Below, in pieces: positions 45,090 to 53,781 of a DNA stretch of 64,000 nucleotides. The first letter of the stretch is position 1, and every line of letters starts with the position of its first letter. This DNA comes from Phyllobacterium sp. T1293. Its GTDB lineage: Bacteria > Pseudomonadota > Alphaproteobacteria > Rhizobiales > Rhizobiaceae. A program made the position numbers and the translations under genes. The DNA is taken from assembly GCF_020731415.2 (NCBI RefSeq), contig NZ_CP088276.1:412848-476847 (forward strand), read 5' to 3'. The notes under the pieces were generated by a model. That model saw only the letters and a list, made by a program, of their open reading frames with translations. It ran no database searches and was not told the DNA's origin.

Positions 45090-45593
45090 GTGCGTTTTCG
45101 GCCCCTGAGAGCCTTGCTGCGGTGTGCGGTTGTTGTCCTGGCACTACACCTTCCCAAGGCGGTGCAAGCACACGAATGGACAAGTGACGTAGAAGGTGTT
45201 CATTACATCCAAATCTCAGACGAGGGAGATTCGGATGGTTCTCCGAGCGACGGTGGCACTGTGGGTGGATCGGACTCGGACGATGGGGTTTCCGATTCAG
45301 ATGAATCCGAAGGCGATCAGCGATCTTACCCCGATGGTTCCGGAGGCAACCGACCCGACGAGAAATTTGTTGGACCAAATGGCGCTTTAAGGGCCGTCCA
45401 GGCCAATAGAGCCCTCCCACTGGCCGACATTGTAACCATTGCCCGCCGCCTTACCAACGGCCAGATCATTGACGCACGGTTGCGCCCCGTGAAGGGCGTT
45501 CTCCAGTATGAGTTAAAGGTGCTCGAGACCAACAGCGAAGTCAGCCGCTATTCTTTCAATGCCCGTACAGGCAAACTCATAAGAGTGAGGTAA
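45090..45593 (+). CDS. Secreted PepSY-like protein preceding a two-component system
   Basis: A 167-residue protein with an N-terminal signal segment (FRPLRALLRCAVVVLALHL, cleavage near VQA). A Gly/Ser/Asp-rich acidic linker (GDSDGSPSDGGTVGGSDSDD) is followed by a C-terminal PepSY-like domain (LPLADIVTIARRLTNGQIID ... SRYSFNARTGKLIRVR). GTG at 45090 is preferred because AGGAGG ends six bases upstream; the ATG at 45084 directly abuts that ribosome site. PepSY proteins often inhibit peptidases or modulate sensors. Its gene is two bases from the response regulator, so it may tune the sensor kinase. Confidence 0.78.
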   Translation: MRFRPLRALLRCAVVVLALHLPKAVQAHEWTSDVEGVHYIQISDEGDSDGSPSDGGTVGGSDSDDGVSDSDESEGDQRSYPDGSGGNRPDEKFVGPNGALRAVQANRALPLADIVTIARRLTNGQIIDARLRPVKGVLQYELKVLETNSEVSRYSFNARTGKLIRVR

Positions 45594-45595
45594 AC

Positions 45596-46261
45596 ATGCG
45601 CATACTTGTTGCCGAAGATGACCGCCGCATAGCAGAGTCACTTGGCGCAGCACTATCGGCCGCCGGTTTCCTCGCGGAATATGCCAGGGATGGAGAAGAC
45701 GCCTGGTTTCGTGGTGACACCGAGACATTCGATGCCGTGATCCTTGATCTGGGCCTTCCAACACTGGATGGCTTGACGATCCTGAAGCGCTGGCGCCGCA
45801 CAGGACGTAACGTTCCCGTATTGATTCTTACCGCGCGCGGCCAATGGGACGAAAGAGTGGAAGGAATCGAGTCCGGCGCTGACGATTATGTTGTTAAACC
45901 TTTCCGGATGGAGGAGGTTGTGGCACGCATACGTGCGATCGTGCGCCGGGCAGGTGGCTTTGCATCATCTCAGATTGAAATTGGCGAACTGGTTCTCGAC
46001 ACACGGATGAGACAGGTCTCGCGCGCAGGCGTTCCAATCGTATTGACACCACAAGAATACCGGTTGCTCGCTTTCATGGCACACCAGGGCGGACGTGTCG
46101 TTTCACAGATCGAGATTACCGAACATCTCTACACGCAGGACTTCGAGGGTGGTTCGAACGCCGTTGAAGTCTTGGTTGGTCGCCTGCGCAAGAGATTAGG
46201 TGCCGATATCATCGCAACACGTCGCGGCTTTGGCTATATTCTCGGTGGGGATGCCCCTTGA
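45596..46261 (+). CDS. OmpR/PhoP-family response regulator
   Basis: A 221-residue regulator with a receiver domain (acidic pocket EDD at residues 8-10, phospho-acceptor Asp51 in AVILDLGLP, Lys in VVKPF). The C-terminal winged helix (about 125-218, LTPQEYRLLAFMAHQGGRVV) ends GFGYIL. It belongs to the PhoP/QseB-type branch. The stop overlaps the kinase start (TTGA). The direct repeat at 45016-45033 is its likely site. Confidence 0.93.
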   Translation: MRILVAEDDRRIAESLGAALSAAGFLAEYARDGEDAWFRGDTETFDAVILDLGLPTLDGLTILKRWRRTGRNVPVLILTARGQWDERVEGIESGADDYVVKPFRMEEVVARIRAIVRRAGGFASSQIEIGELVLDTRMRQVSRAGVPIVLTPQEYRLLAFMAHQGGRVVSQIEITEHLYTQDFEGGSNAVEVLVGRLRKRLGADIIATRRGFGYILGGDAP

Positions 46262-47619
46262 GAATCCGGTCTTTACGGGTTCGTCTTATACTGGGAGCTG
46301 GTATCTGGATTGCCATTGCCCTCGTATTGGCGGGTGTAACTATCGGATATCTATTCACCAATAATGTGGAGCGAGGCGCGTCCGCAGATTTATCGGCGAC
46401 AATGTCCCGCCTTGTCGCCTTGATCAATCCGGACGCGCCCGGTGCCTCACCTTTGCTTACCGGCGCTTTGCCTGATCCACGCTATCAGACACCCGTCAGC
46501 GGTCTCTATTGGCAGATAACAGATCTTGGTACCCAGCAAAACATCCGCTCGCGATCCCTCTGGGATTATGTTCTCAAGGTTAGCCCGTCAAAAGAAGGCG
46601 GACAGCTTTCTACCGTTCAAGGGCCGGTGGGCCAATCATTGCTTGCATTGTCCCTTACGGCACGCTTTGCAAAGACCAAAGATGAACGGCGCTTTCAGAT
46701 CATTGTCGCTCAAGACAGGTCTATCCTCGATGAAGCGATCACCCGATTTGGGCGGGAACTGGCCTTAGCACTTCTGGTCCTCGGCCTCGTCCTTGTCGTT
46801 GCCGTCATCTTGCAGGTGCAGTTCGGTCTTTTTCCGTTTAAGAAATTGCGTAAGGATATTGAAAGTATCCGCAATGGTGTTGCTTCTTCAATCGATGCCA
46901 TCTACCCGCTGGAAGTTGCAGCTGTGGTCGGCGAAGTAAATGCCCTCCTTGCCATGCAACAGAAATCTATGGATTTTGCGCGATCCCGTGCGTCCGATCT
47001 TGCTCACGGGCTTAAAACTCCGCTCACCGTGTTGGGCACGATTGCCTATGAGCTCGAAAAAGACGGCAACACGCGTAGTGCAGCATCTATCATCGATCTG
47101 ACGAACGAGATGCGTGACCGGATAGATTATCAGTTAAGACTGGTCCGACTGCGTCAACGCGTTCGGATGCATGCACTCAGCGCGTCATTAAGCAGCGTGG
47201 TTCCCCGCACGATTGCGGTGTTGAAAAGAACACCGAAAGGCGAACAGCTGGTCTGGGTCGTTAATGTCATGGATGGTCTGAACGTCGACATCGACGTAAA
47301 CGACCTTGTTGAGCTTGTCGGTGTGATACTGGAGAACGCTGCGCAATGGGCGAACACGCAAATTCACATCAAGGCTAAGCAGGACGGCGCGTTTGTCGAA
47401 TGGCAAATATCCGACGATGGTCCGGGCATTCAGGTTTCAGATCACAGTACGATTGGTCGACGTGACAGGCGGTTGGACGAGACAGGCACAGGCACTGGGC
47501 TTGGCCTGGCGATTGCTTCTGAAATTGTCTCCCTCAACAACGGAACGATTGCGTTTAAATGTTCTAATCATGGTGGACTTGAAGTCATCATCCGCTTGCC
47601 AAGTGTAGCAGCCAGTTAG
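46258..47619 (+). CDS. PhoQ-like sensor histidine kinase
   Basis: A 453-residue membrane kinase with helices at about 10-35 and 168-190 flanking a 130-residue periplasmic sensor. A HAMP-like linker is followed by a phospho-acceptor His250 in DLAHGLKTPLTVL (the PhoQ-type H-box). The ATP-binding domain carries an N-box (VILENAAQWA), G1 (ISDDGPGI) and G2 (GTGTGLGLAIA). The start is TTG, overlapping the regulator stop by four bases. The signal is unknown; PhoQ relatives sense divalent cations or envelope stress. Confidence 0.92.
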   Translation: MRIRSLRVRLILGAGIWIAIALVLAGVTIGYLFTNNVERGASADLSATMSRLVALINPDAPGASPLLTGALPDPRYQTPVSGLYWQITDLGTQQNIRSRSLWDYVLKVSPSKEGGQLSTVQGPVGQSLLALSLTARFAKTKDERRFQIIVAQDRSILDEAITRFGRELALALLVLGLVLVVAVILQVQFGLFPFKKLRKDIESIRNGVASSIDAIYPLEVAAVVGEVNALLAMQQKSMDFARSRASDLAHGLKTPLTVLGTIAYELEKDGNTRSAASIIDLTNEMRDRIDYQLRLVRLRQRVRMHALSASLSSVVPRTIAVLKRTPKGEQLVWVVNVMDGLNVDIDVNDLVELVGVILENAAQWANTQIHIKAKQDGAFVEWQISDDGPGIQVSDHSTIGRRDRRLDETGTGTGLGLAIASEIVSLNNGTIAFKCSNHGGLEVIIRLPSVAAS

Positions 47620-47890
47620 AAATGTCGCGTTGTATGCAAAGTAAAAATGTCATCCTGACAGATGCCGAGGCTCATCGACGGGCAGGGTGCAGCCCTCAAC
47701 ATCGCAGCCCGGACATTGCCTTCCCCGTGTCTTATGGGGATCTAGGCGGTCTTTATTTGCCTAACGCATCAAAGTCGAAGGCCGCACCATCGGCTATACC
47801 GATGATATGGAATGGATCGAGGCGTTGATCCATCATCTGGTCGATTACAGGGATGCGGCCCGGCTCCTTGAAATTCCATTGGCAGAATAA
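47620..47890 (+). pseudogene. Possible gene fragment after the kinase gene
   Basis: The last about 42 codons before the TAA at 47888-47890 read IKVEGRTIGYTDDMEWIEAL followed by HHLVDYRDAARLLEIPLAE. That has the look of a real protein C-terminus, but no start or upstream domain in the same phase is present. I do not recognise the family. It may be a relic. Confidence 0.3.
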
Positions 47891-47950
47891 GAGCAAATGA
47901 TCCTTTGTGGGGGGCGGGCAGATTGTCTGCCCGTCTGGATGTCATTCTGG

Positions 47951-48793
47951 TTAATCGCACACTTCGTATTCGTAATCGGGCGAAGTGTTCCGAACGACCT
48001 TGCGGTCACGATAGATGATAGAAATTTTGTCGCCGCGTGCGTCGCATGCGGCATTAAAAAAACTTACGGGATCAACGGGCTTGCCATTATGATCCTTGTT
48101 GTAGTCATTGTATTCGATCTCGTAAACCTGATTGCCATACACCTTGGTGTACTCGTTGCATTCCTTCTCGTATTCGCATTCTTCGACAATCGCAAAATCA
48201 AAGCGGATCTCCTTCGGTCCTTTAGGTGCAAGTTCCGAGGCGTTCTTCTGGGCGATGGCGAGATAGGCATCGTGAGCCCGTTTAACCAGCAGCTTGGCAA
48301 ACTTGGTATTGGTTTCTGGTGACAAAACGCCTTTGGATCTATCCCATGAATCGAGATTGTCGGGTTCGATGGCCTTGAAGCCATCAGCCGCGCATTGGTC
48401 GATCCAGGGACCGATTATGTCCATGAGTTTCTTTTGTTTTACGACTGTTGAGACATCCAATATATATTCATTCGTCCATTTTGGATCGGTAACGTATTCA
48501 CCATTCTTTTTGACCAGCAGATCAGGATGGTTTGTTGTCCACCACTTTTTCAGCTTCGGTTGCGTCTGGAAAGCATTCACGTAACAGATGTTGTATTTGT
48601 CTTTTACAGGGGCAACGGTTCTGTCCCGGACAACGATCTCCACATTGCCTTGCGGGTTGTAGTCGCCTCCAAGCTGGTAGTCGAATTTGCCATGAGCGGG
48701 AGGCAGTGTGATTGTTTGAGCATTTGCAGACAAAACACCCCAGCCTGTAGCGACGACGGCGATCATCGCCGTTTGGAACCATTGAGTACGCAT
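47951..48793 (-). CDS. Secreted GH114-family glycosidase (endo-alpha-1,4-polygalactosaminidase-like)
   Basis: A 280-residue protein with a signal peptide (MRTQWFQTAMIAVVATGWGV, cleavage near ANA) and a GH114 TIM barrel. Visible marks are ICYVNAFQTQ early in the barrel, YILDVSTVV and the catalytic-region GFKAIEPDNLDSWDRS. The known activity of the family is cleavage of partially deacetylated alpha-1,4-galactosaminogalactan (PelA hydrolase domain, fungal Ega3). No polysaccharide synthesis genes lie beside it, so a scavenging or biofilm-degrading role on foreign polymer is possible. The start ATG 48793 has AAGGTC upstream. Confidence 0.85.
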   Translation of the reverse strand: MRTQWFQTAMIAVVATGWGVLSANAQTITLPPAHGKFDYQLGGDYNPQGNVEIVVRDRTVAPVKDKYNICYVNAFQTQPKLKKWWTTNHPDLLVKKNGEYVTDPKWTNEYILDVSTVVKQKKLMDIIGPWIDQCAADGFKAIEPDNLDSWDRSKGVLSPETNTKFAKLLVKRAHDAYLAIAQKNASELAPKGPKEIRFDFAIVEECEYEKECNEYTKVYGNQVYEIEYNDYNKDHNGKPVDPVSFFNAACDARGDKISIIYRDRKVVRNTSPDYEYEVCD

Positions 48794-48994
48794 TTCGATC
48801 AAGACCTTGTCTAGCTGAGTCCCCCCGCCTCAAGCACGGCGCTCTGGCGTGATCATTGGACGGACTGGTTAACTCTGCCTCTAATGTTCATGTTAAATTT
48901 GCACTGTTTGCCGCTTCAGGTGAAAGTGCAGGAGCGGGCGTCAAAATATGGGGCGCGATAAGGCCAAGTTTATTGGTCATAGTTAAAGTCCAGA

Positions 48995-49554
48995 GTGGCG
49001 CAAATTGGTAACATATGCCGCTTTTTGTCTTGCGACCTAAAACTCATCCCTGTGCGGGACTTTTGGTATGAGTATAAATGGGATAAAAAGACTGTTGGTA
49101 GGGACTATGGGGCTGCAGACCTGTGCTTGAATCTCATAGACAAGTATCTGGCTCTTACCGGCACCTCGCTTAAATTGCAGGCTGTATTGGTCAGATGTAT
49201 GGCGGCAAAGTCTTGTTCATTCGACACGGAGCAACCGCAGAACCGGCCACGGCTTGGCCGTATGTGGCAGACACCAATCCGCGCAATGAAGAAGATTTGA
49301 ATTACCTGATACGTCTGTTACGAAGCAAGTTTCCTGATAACGACGCGAAACTTTTGTATGTTTGGCAAGAGCCCATTGCACATCACGAACTCAATCCCGA
49401 TTTGCTCGACCAAAACATATTTATATCTGGACTGGATTGGCCAAAACTCTCGGGCCATTGGGAAGGAGACGACAATGTTTGGCGTGAAGTTCTCGATAGG
49501 CTGCGGAACAGGACAATCCTGTCTGGACGTGCCGCGTCCTATGTAAGCCAATAA
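48995..49554 (+). pseudogene. Possible frameshifted hypothetical gene
   Basis: Two overlapping plus-strand frames look like parts of one protein. One (about 49050-49180) reads RDFWYEYKWDKKTVGRDYGA and DLCLNLIDKYLALTGTSLK. The other (49195-49554) reads GKVLFIRHGATAEPATAWPY, LLYVWQEPIAHHELNPDLLD and ISGLDWPKLSGHWEGDDNVW. A shift near 49170-49195 would join them. I do not recognise the product. The 119-codon second frame alone could also be a short gene. The flanks (48800-48994 and 49555-49953) show nothing convincing. Confidence 0.4.
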
Positions 49555-49953
49555 GGTAGGTCCTACGAGGCCAAAGCTCTGAAAACAGTCATCTGCGCCG
49601 GAGTTGATATGCGCACTTTGTGCTTTTGATAGTGCTCATCGGTCTATTCGTGCTTCCTGCAGAAGCACAGCAGGCTGTCTTGCAGAGTGGTTTGACCGTT
49701 TACAAACTGCGTCAAATTCAGCCACGATCATTGGTGCCGAACACCACTCCAGCAATTTTCCATCAGCGCTTCCGTAAAACCTTCATGCCCCTGAACGTAG
49801 AAATGAATTATCGATTATAGCTATGTCGCTTACCACAAAACTTGTTCCGGGCACGGATTGAGGTAACTGGGGCAGGTATGTGGTCACGCCTCATAAAAAA
49901 CCTCCCCATTTTACTTAGCTTTTCCAGCGGTGCTTTAACCTCAGTTGATATCC

Positions 49954-52900
49954 CTAGAATTTTCCGATGACATTAAGGAAGACGCCCTGATCGTTGAGGG
50001 TCAGGTCTCGGAGGTCATCGGAGAAGTTGCCGAAGTTATAGCCGACGCCGACCTTGAAGTTCTCGCCAACATGGCGGTAGAGGGCAACAAGGGCGCCGAA
50101 ATCGGTGGTCTGGGCTTCAGGCATGTACATGACCCGCCCTTCCAGAAGGCCATCCCAGTTCTTGACGATGTGCAGGTCTGTACGCACGATGCCGAGATGC
50201 GCCGATGAGGTCTGCCAGTCGTCGTACTTTTCCCGGTCGCCTTCGAGCAGCCGCTGGCGCACCTCGCCGTAGCGGAAGCCATATTTGCCGCCGACGGACA
50301 GCCACGGGAAGAGATCATAGGTAAAGTCCGCCGACAGGATATGGCTGCGCTGTGAGGGGCCATATTCATCACCGGTTACGGCACTGACCTGATTCTGACC
50401 GGGCGAGTCATAAAGCCATGTATATTTGAACAGGGCATTCAGCCGGTCATTCTCCACAGGCCGATAGGCATAGCCGAATGAAGCCTCGACATAATTGCTA
50501 TCGCGGAACGAGCCATCGGAGTTTGAATCCGACAGAACTGCATCGACATTAAAGAGTATCCGCCAATTGTCATTGGTCTTCCAGTTCACACCCGTGGCGA
50601 ACAGATAGGTATTGCGGTCGCGGGTATTGTCTTCCGAATCCTCAAAGCGCGCTTCACCACGAATGCGTGCGGTGATCTTGTCATTGTCTTTATAGCCAAT
50701 GGACAGCGAGACAGCCTTGCGGTCGAAGTCAGAGCGGTCAAGTCCCGTATCAGGATCAACTGTGTTGTCTTCGATGGTTCCGGCTTCAAAACCGCCGTCA
50801 AAGGTCCATTGCTTGTCGGGGGTATAGACTACACCGTAGGATTTGGTCAGCGAATCCCGCCGGCCAAAGAGGTCGTAATTGTTCTCCGCATAGGCAGACC
50901 AGTAGTCATCGAACTTGCGCCGTGCGCCGATGACGATGGAACCCTTGTCGACTCCCGACAGATCATAGGAGCGTTCCAGATCATAGGCACGGTCGGGATC
51001 AAGCCGGTAACCGATGTAATAGCTGTCATCGGCCGTTGGGTTATAGACAATGCCTGCCAGCGCCCCGAGCCCATTGGTGCCGTAGGAGATTTCGCCTTCC
51101 AGATCGATCTTGTCGGTCAGCTTATATTTTGACCCGACACCGATGCGGTCACCGCGATCAATATCGCCGGAGTGCGACAGCGTCCCCTGACCGAAGGCAT
51201 AATAGGTGTGATCGGCATCGGGCGCATATTCCACGCGCACGCCCGCATCAAGACGTGATCCATTATAGCCTGATTTGCGCACCGACGAAGCACGCGGGTT
51301 TGACAGGTCCGTATAGGTGACACCGAAAGCGACCTTCCAGTATTCATCCAACTGCTGCGTAATGGCGGCGCTGCCCTTGCGTTTGGTGCGCCCCCCAAGC
51401 TCCCTGCCATCAAATTCGCTGCGGGCATTGGATTCGGTAAAATCATCATAGGCAAGGTTGAACTTGGTATCCTTGGTAATCTCCACATCCGCATGCGCAC
51501 CCCAGATGCGCTGATCAACGGATATCTGGTCGGAGAGCGTGGAGAACCCGGCCTCCTTCTGCTCATAGTAAGCGCCGACTGTGCCCTTGACCCCGCTTTT
51601 GGTCAAATCTTCAAGATCAACTTGCCCCTTGGCCCGCCAGGCCATGGCGGCCCGATCACGGGTGCCCGTGGTGTCGACATCGCTGAGCGTCAGACCGCCA
51701 TCAGTCGAGCGCGACGAGCCGAAGCCCGGACCCTTGGAATGCGAGACTTCTGCTTCAAGAAAGGTCTTTTCCGAATGACGGATCTGGATATCGGCGCCAT
51801 AAGCCTGCTGGTTGGCAAGCCCGGTATTCTCGTTCATGCCGGTTACGCCGATACGCACTTTGTCATCGAACCATTTTTGCGCTCGTCCGCCATAGACATA
51901 GCCGTCAAGATCACCCGCCACCGGGGTGAACTCATATTGCGAGATCAGGTAGACCTTGTTGCCGCCAAGCGCGCCCTCGCGCACCGGACCTGTCGTTCCC
52001 GTTGACGAGGACAAGGGGCGCTTCAAGATCACTACACCCTGCAGATAATCGAATGAATAGTCTTCACCATAGCGCAGCGTGCGACGCTCGATCACCTGAT
52101 TGGTGGTGGAATCGCGCACTTCGACCGTCACTGTTTCCGAACCGACCGTGATGTCCTGGCGGCGCATGAAGTAGGCGGAACCACCGGTTCCCAGAAACTC
52201 GTCGCGCTGCGGCAGCGTATCGGGCTGGGCGGCATAGAGCGTGACCTCAGTCTCGCGCTCGCCAAACGGTGTTGTCGCCTCCGAGCGGTAGACGCCGCTC
52301 GCACCATAAAGCGCACGTTCCGAACGCATGAACTCCGTGCCCTTGATGATGGCCTTGTAATTGCCCCACATCACATGGCTGTCGCCGCGATCAAGCCGGA
52401 CAAAGAACTTGCCATTAGTCGGTGCATCGTCGATCACAGTCGAGTCATCGCCATAGATCGGATAGAACTGATTGGGATCGATCCGGCGCAATAATTGCCG
52501 TGGGTCCTTTGAATCAATCCCGCGGAACATATTCTCCAGTTTATCCTCACCGGTATCCCCGGCTGCAGTGAGGAGATATTTACCCTTGATCTTGCCTTTC
52601 ACGTAAAAGGCCAGCCTACCTTTGGTGTAAACGTCGTCATATTCTCCGGAGCGAACCGTTTCGATGTTCTTGTCCCCGAAGCGCTTGCCGACGGTCAGAT
52701 CCGCAATGGCCACATAGAACCAGTCATTTTTCGGAATGTTGATCTGCCGTTTGAAGTCAAGCGCGCTGCCCTTCATCGAACCCAGAACCGCCACATCCAC
52801 ATCATGATCGCCGGGCGGCAGAATGCGCTGCATGACAAAGGCATGATCAGGATCAGTCGGGATCGTGTCGCCCAGGGCCCGCACCTTGTAGCCCTCAGGC

Positions 52901-53781
52901 ACATTGCGCCCATAGACGGTGACAGCACCGCCATAGACCTGAATGTTACGCAGCGCCGTATTGTCATCGCCCATGCCAGGCGCAACCGCGTCCGTTACCT
53001 TACCCTGATTTTCAGGAGGCAGTTCCCGATCCGTGCGGGCCAGCGACAGCGGCGTCGTCTCGTCATAGCGCGCCTTGTCGTCATAGACGCGCAGGACATA
53101 TTTGAACCGAGTCTCATCGTTCTTTGTCGGCGGCATTACCCAGCCCGCCTCGCCATTGACCGCAACCGGAATGACCGCCACGGGTGCTTCGGTCACCGAA
53201 TCCTTTGCTTCGAAAATGCGGATTTCCGAACGCGTGATGAAGGCAGGATAATTTGATGTGGCAAGAAAGCGGACCGGTTCTCCCACACGGTAGGAGCGCC
53301 GCACCGGCGTTGTCGATACATTCAGCAGCGGCTTTGTATCAAGGCCGTCGAACTTGACCTGAATGTCGACGGCACTCAACCCAACATCGGCCTTGCGCTG
53401 AAGATCGGGGGCTTTTTGCGCAACCGCCGGCGTTGATTTTACCGCCTCGGCGGCTGGCTTTGCCGGCTTTCTGCTTTCCACAACAGGCTCGCCGTCCACA
53501 CTGATCGAGAAGGGAATGTTTCCGGCATCGCCGGGCTTTTCCTGTTCGACATTGGGCGCAATGCGCGCACCCTTGACCGCCGTGCTGTTATCCAGAACCT
53601 GACCCCGCAATGCACTGGTGCAGGCCGTATCAAGACATTCCGGCTTGACCGTCTGTTCCTGCGCAACGGCCGGGCCAAAACCCGTACCGAGGAACGCACA
53701 ACCGGCAAGCAGCAGGCGGTAACGCAGCTTTGACGACAGGCTGCTATTCTTGTGAGATGAGTTGGCGCGGATCGTTCTCAT
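49954..53781 (-). CDS. Large outer-membrane beta-barrel protein coupled to the giant repeat protein
   Basis: A 1275-residue precursor with a long signal peptide (hydrophobic core LLLAGCAFLGTGFG, cleavage near AVAQ). A Pro/Ala/Lys linker leads to an Ig-like periplasmic part (about 130-350). From about residue 380 the sequence has the alternating aromatic/charged pattern of outer-membrane strands (ITARIRGEARFED, WTFDGGFEAGTIEDN) and ends GVFLNVIGKF with the terminal Phe used by the Bam machinery. Many Asp-rich turns (DPDTGLDRSDFDRK) resemble long extracellular loops. There is no TonB box. The ATG overlaps the giant protein's stop (ATGA), so the two are made together. It may anchor or export the repeat protein, or receive it; this is inference. 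Confidence 0.85.
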   Translation of the reverse strand: MRTIRANSSHKNSSLSSKLRYRLLLAGCAFLGTGFGPAVAQEQTVKPECLDTACTSALRGQVLDNSTAVKGARIAPNVEQEKPGDAGNIPFSISVDGEPVVESRKPAKPAAEAVKSTPAVAQKAPDLQRKADVGLSAVDIQVKFDGLDTKPLLNVSTTPVRRSYRVGEPVRFLATSNYPAFITRSEIRIFEAKDSVTEAPVAVIPVAVNGEAGWVMPPTKNDETRFKYVLRVYDDKARYDETTPLSLARTDRELPPENQGKVTDAVAPGMGDDNTALRNIQVYGGAVTVYGRNVPEGYKVRALGDTIPTDPDHAFVMQRILPPGDHDVDVAVLGSMKGSALDFKRQINIPKNDWFYVAIADLTVGKRFGDKNIETVRSGEYDDVYTKGRLAFYVKGKIKGKYLLTAAGDTGEDKLENMFRGIDSKDPRQLLRRIDPNQFYPIYGDDSTVIDDAPTNGKFFVRLDRGDSHVMWGNYKAIIKGTEFMRSERALYGASGVYRSEATTPFGERETEVTLYAAQPDTLPQRDEFLGTGGSAYFMRRQDITVGSETVTVEVRDSTTNQVIERRTLRYGEDYSFDYLQGVVILKRPLSSSTGTTGPVREGALGGNKVYLISQYEFTPVAGDLDGYVYGGRAQKWFDDKVRIGVTGMNENTGLANQQAYGADIQIRHSEKTFLEAEVSHSKGPGFGSSRSTDGGLTLSDVDTTGTRDRAAMAWRAKGQVDLEDLTKSGVKGTVGAYYEQKEAGFSTLSDQISVDQRIWGAHADVEITKDTKFNLAYDDFTESNARSEFDGRELGGRTKRKGSAAITQQLDEYWKVAFGVTYTDLSNPRASSVRKSGYNGSRLDAGVRVEYAPDADHTYYAFGQGTLSHSGDIDRGDRIGVGSKYKLTDKIDLEGEISYGTNGLGALAGIVYNPTADDSYYIGYRLDPDRAYDLERSYDLSGVDKGSIVIGARRKFDDYWSAYAENNYDLFGRRDSLTKSYGVVYTPDKQWTFDGGFEAGTIEDNTVDPDTGLDRSDFDRKAVSLSIGYKDNDKITARIRGEARFEDSEDNTRDRNTYLFATGVNWKTNDNWRILFNVDAVLSDSNSDGSFRDSNYVEASFGYAYRPVENDRLNALFKYTWLYDSPGQNQVSAVTGDEYGPSQRSHILSADFTYDLFPWLSVGGKYGFRYGEVRQRLLEGDREKYDDWQTSSAHLGIVRTDLHIVKNWDGLLEGRVMYMPEAQTTDFGALVALYRHVGENFKVGVGYNFGNFSDDLRDLTLNDQGVFLNVIGKF

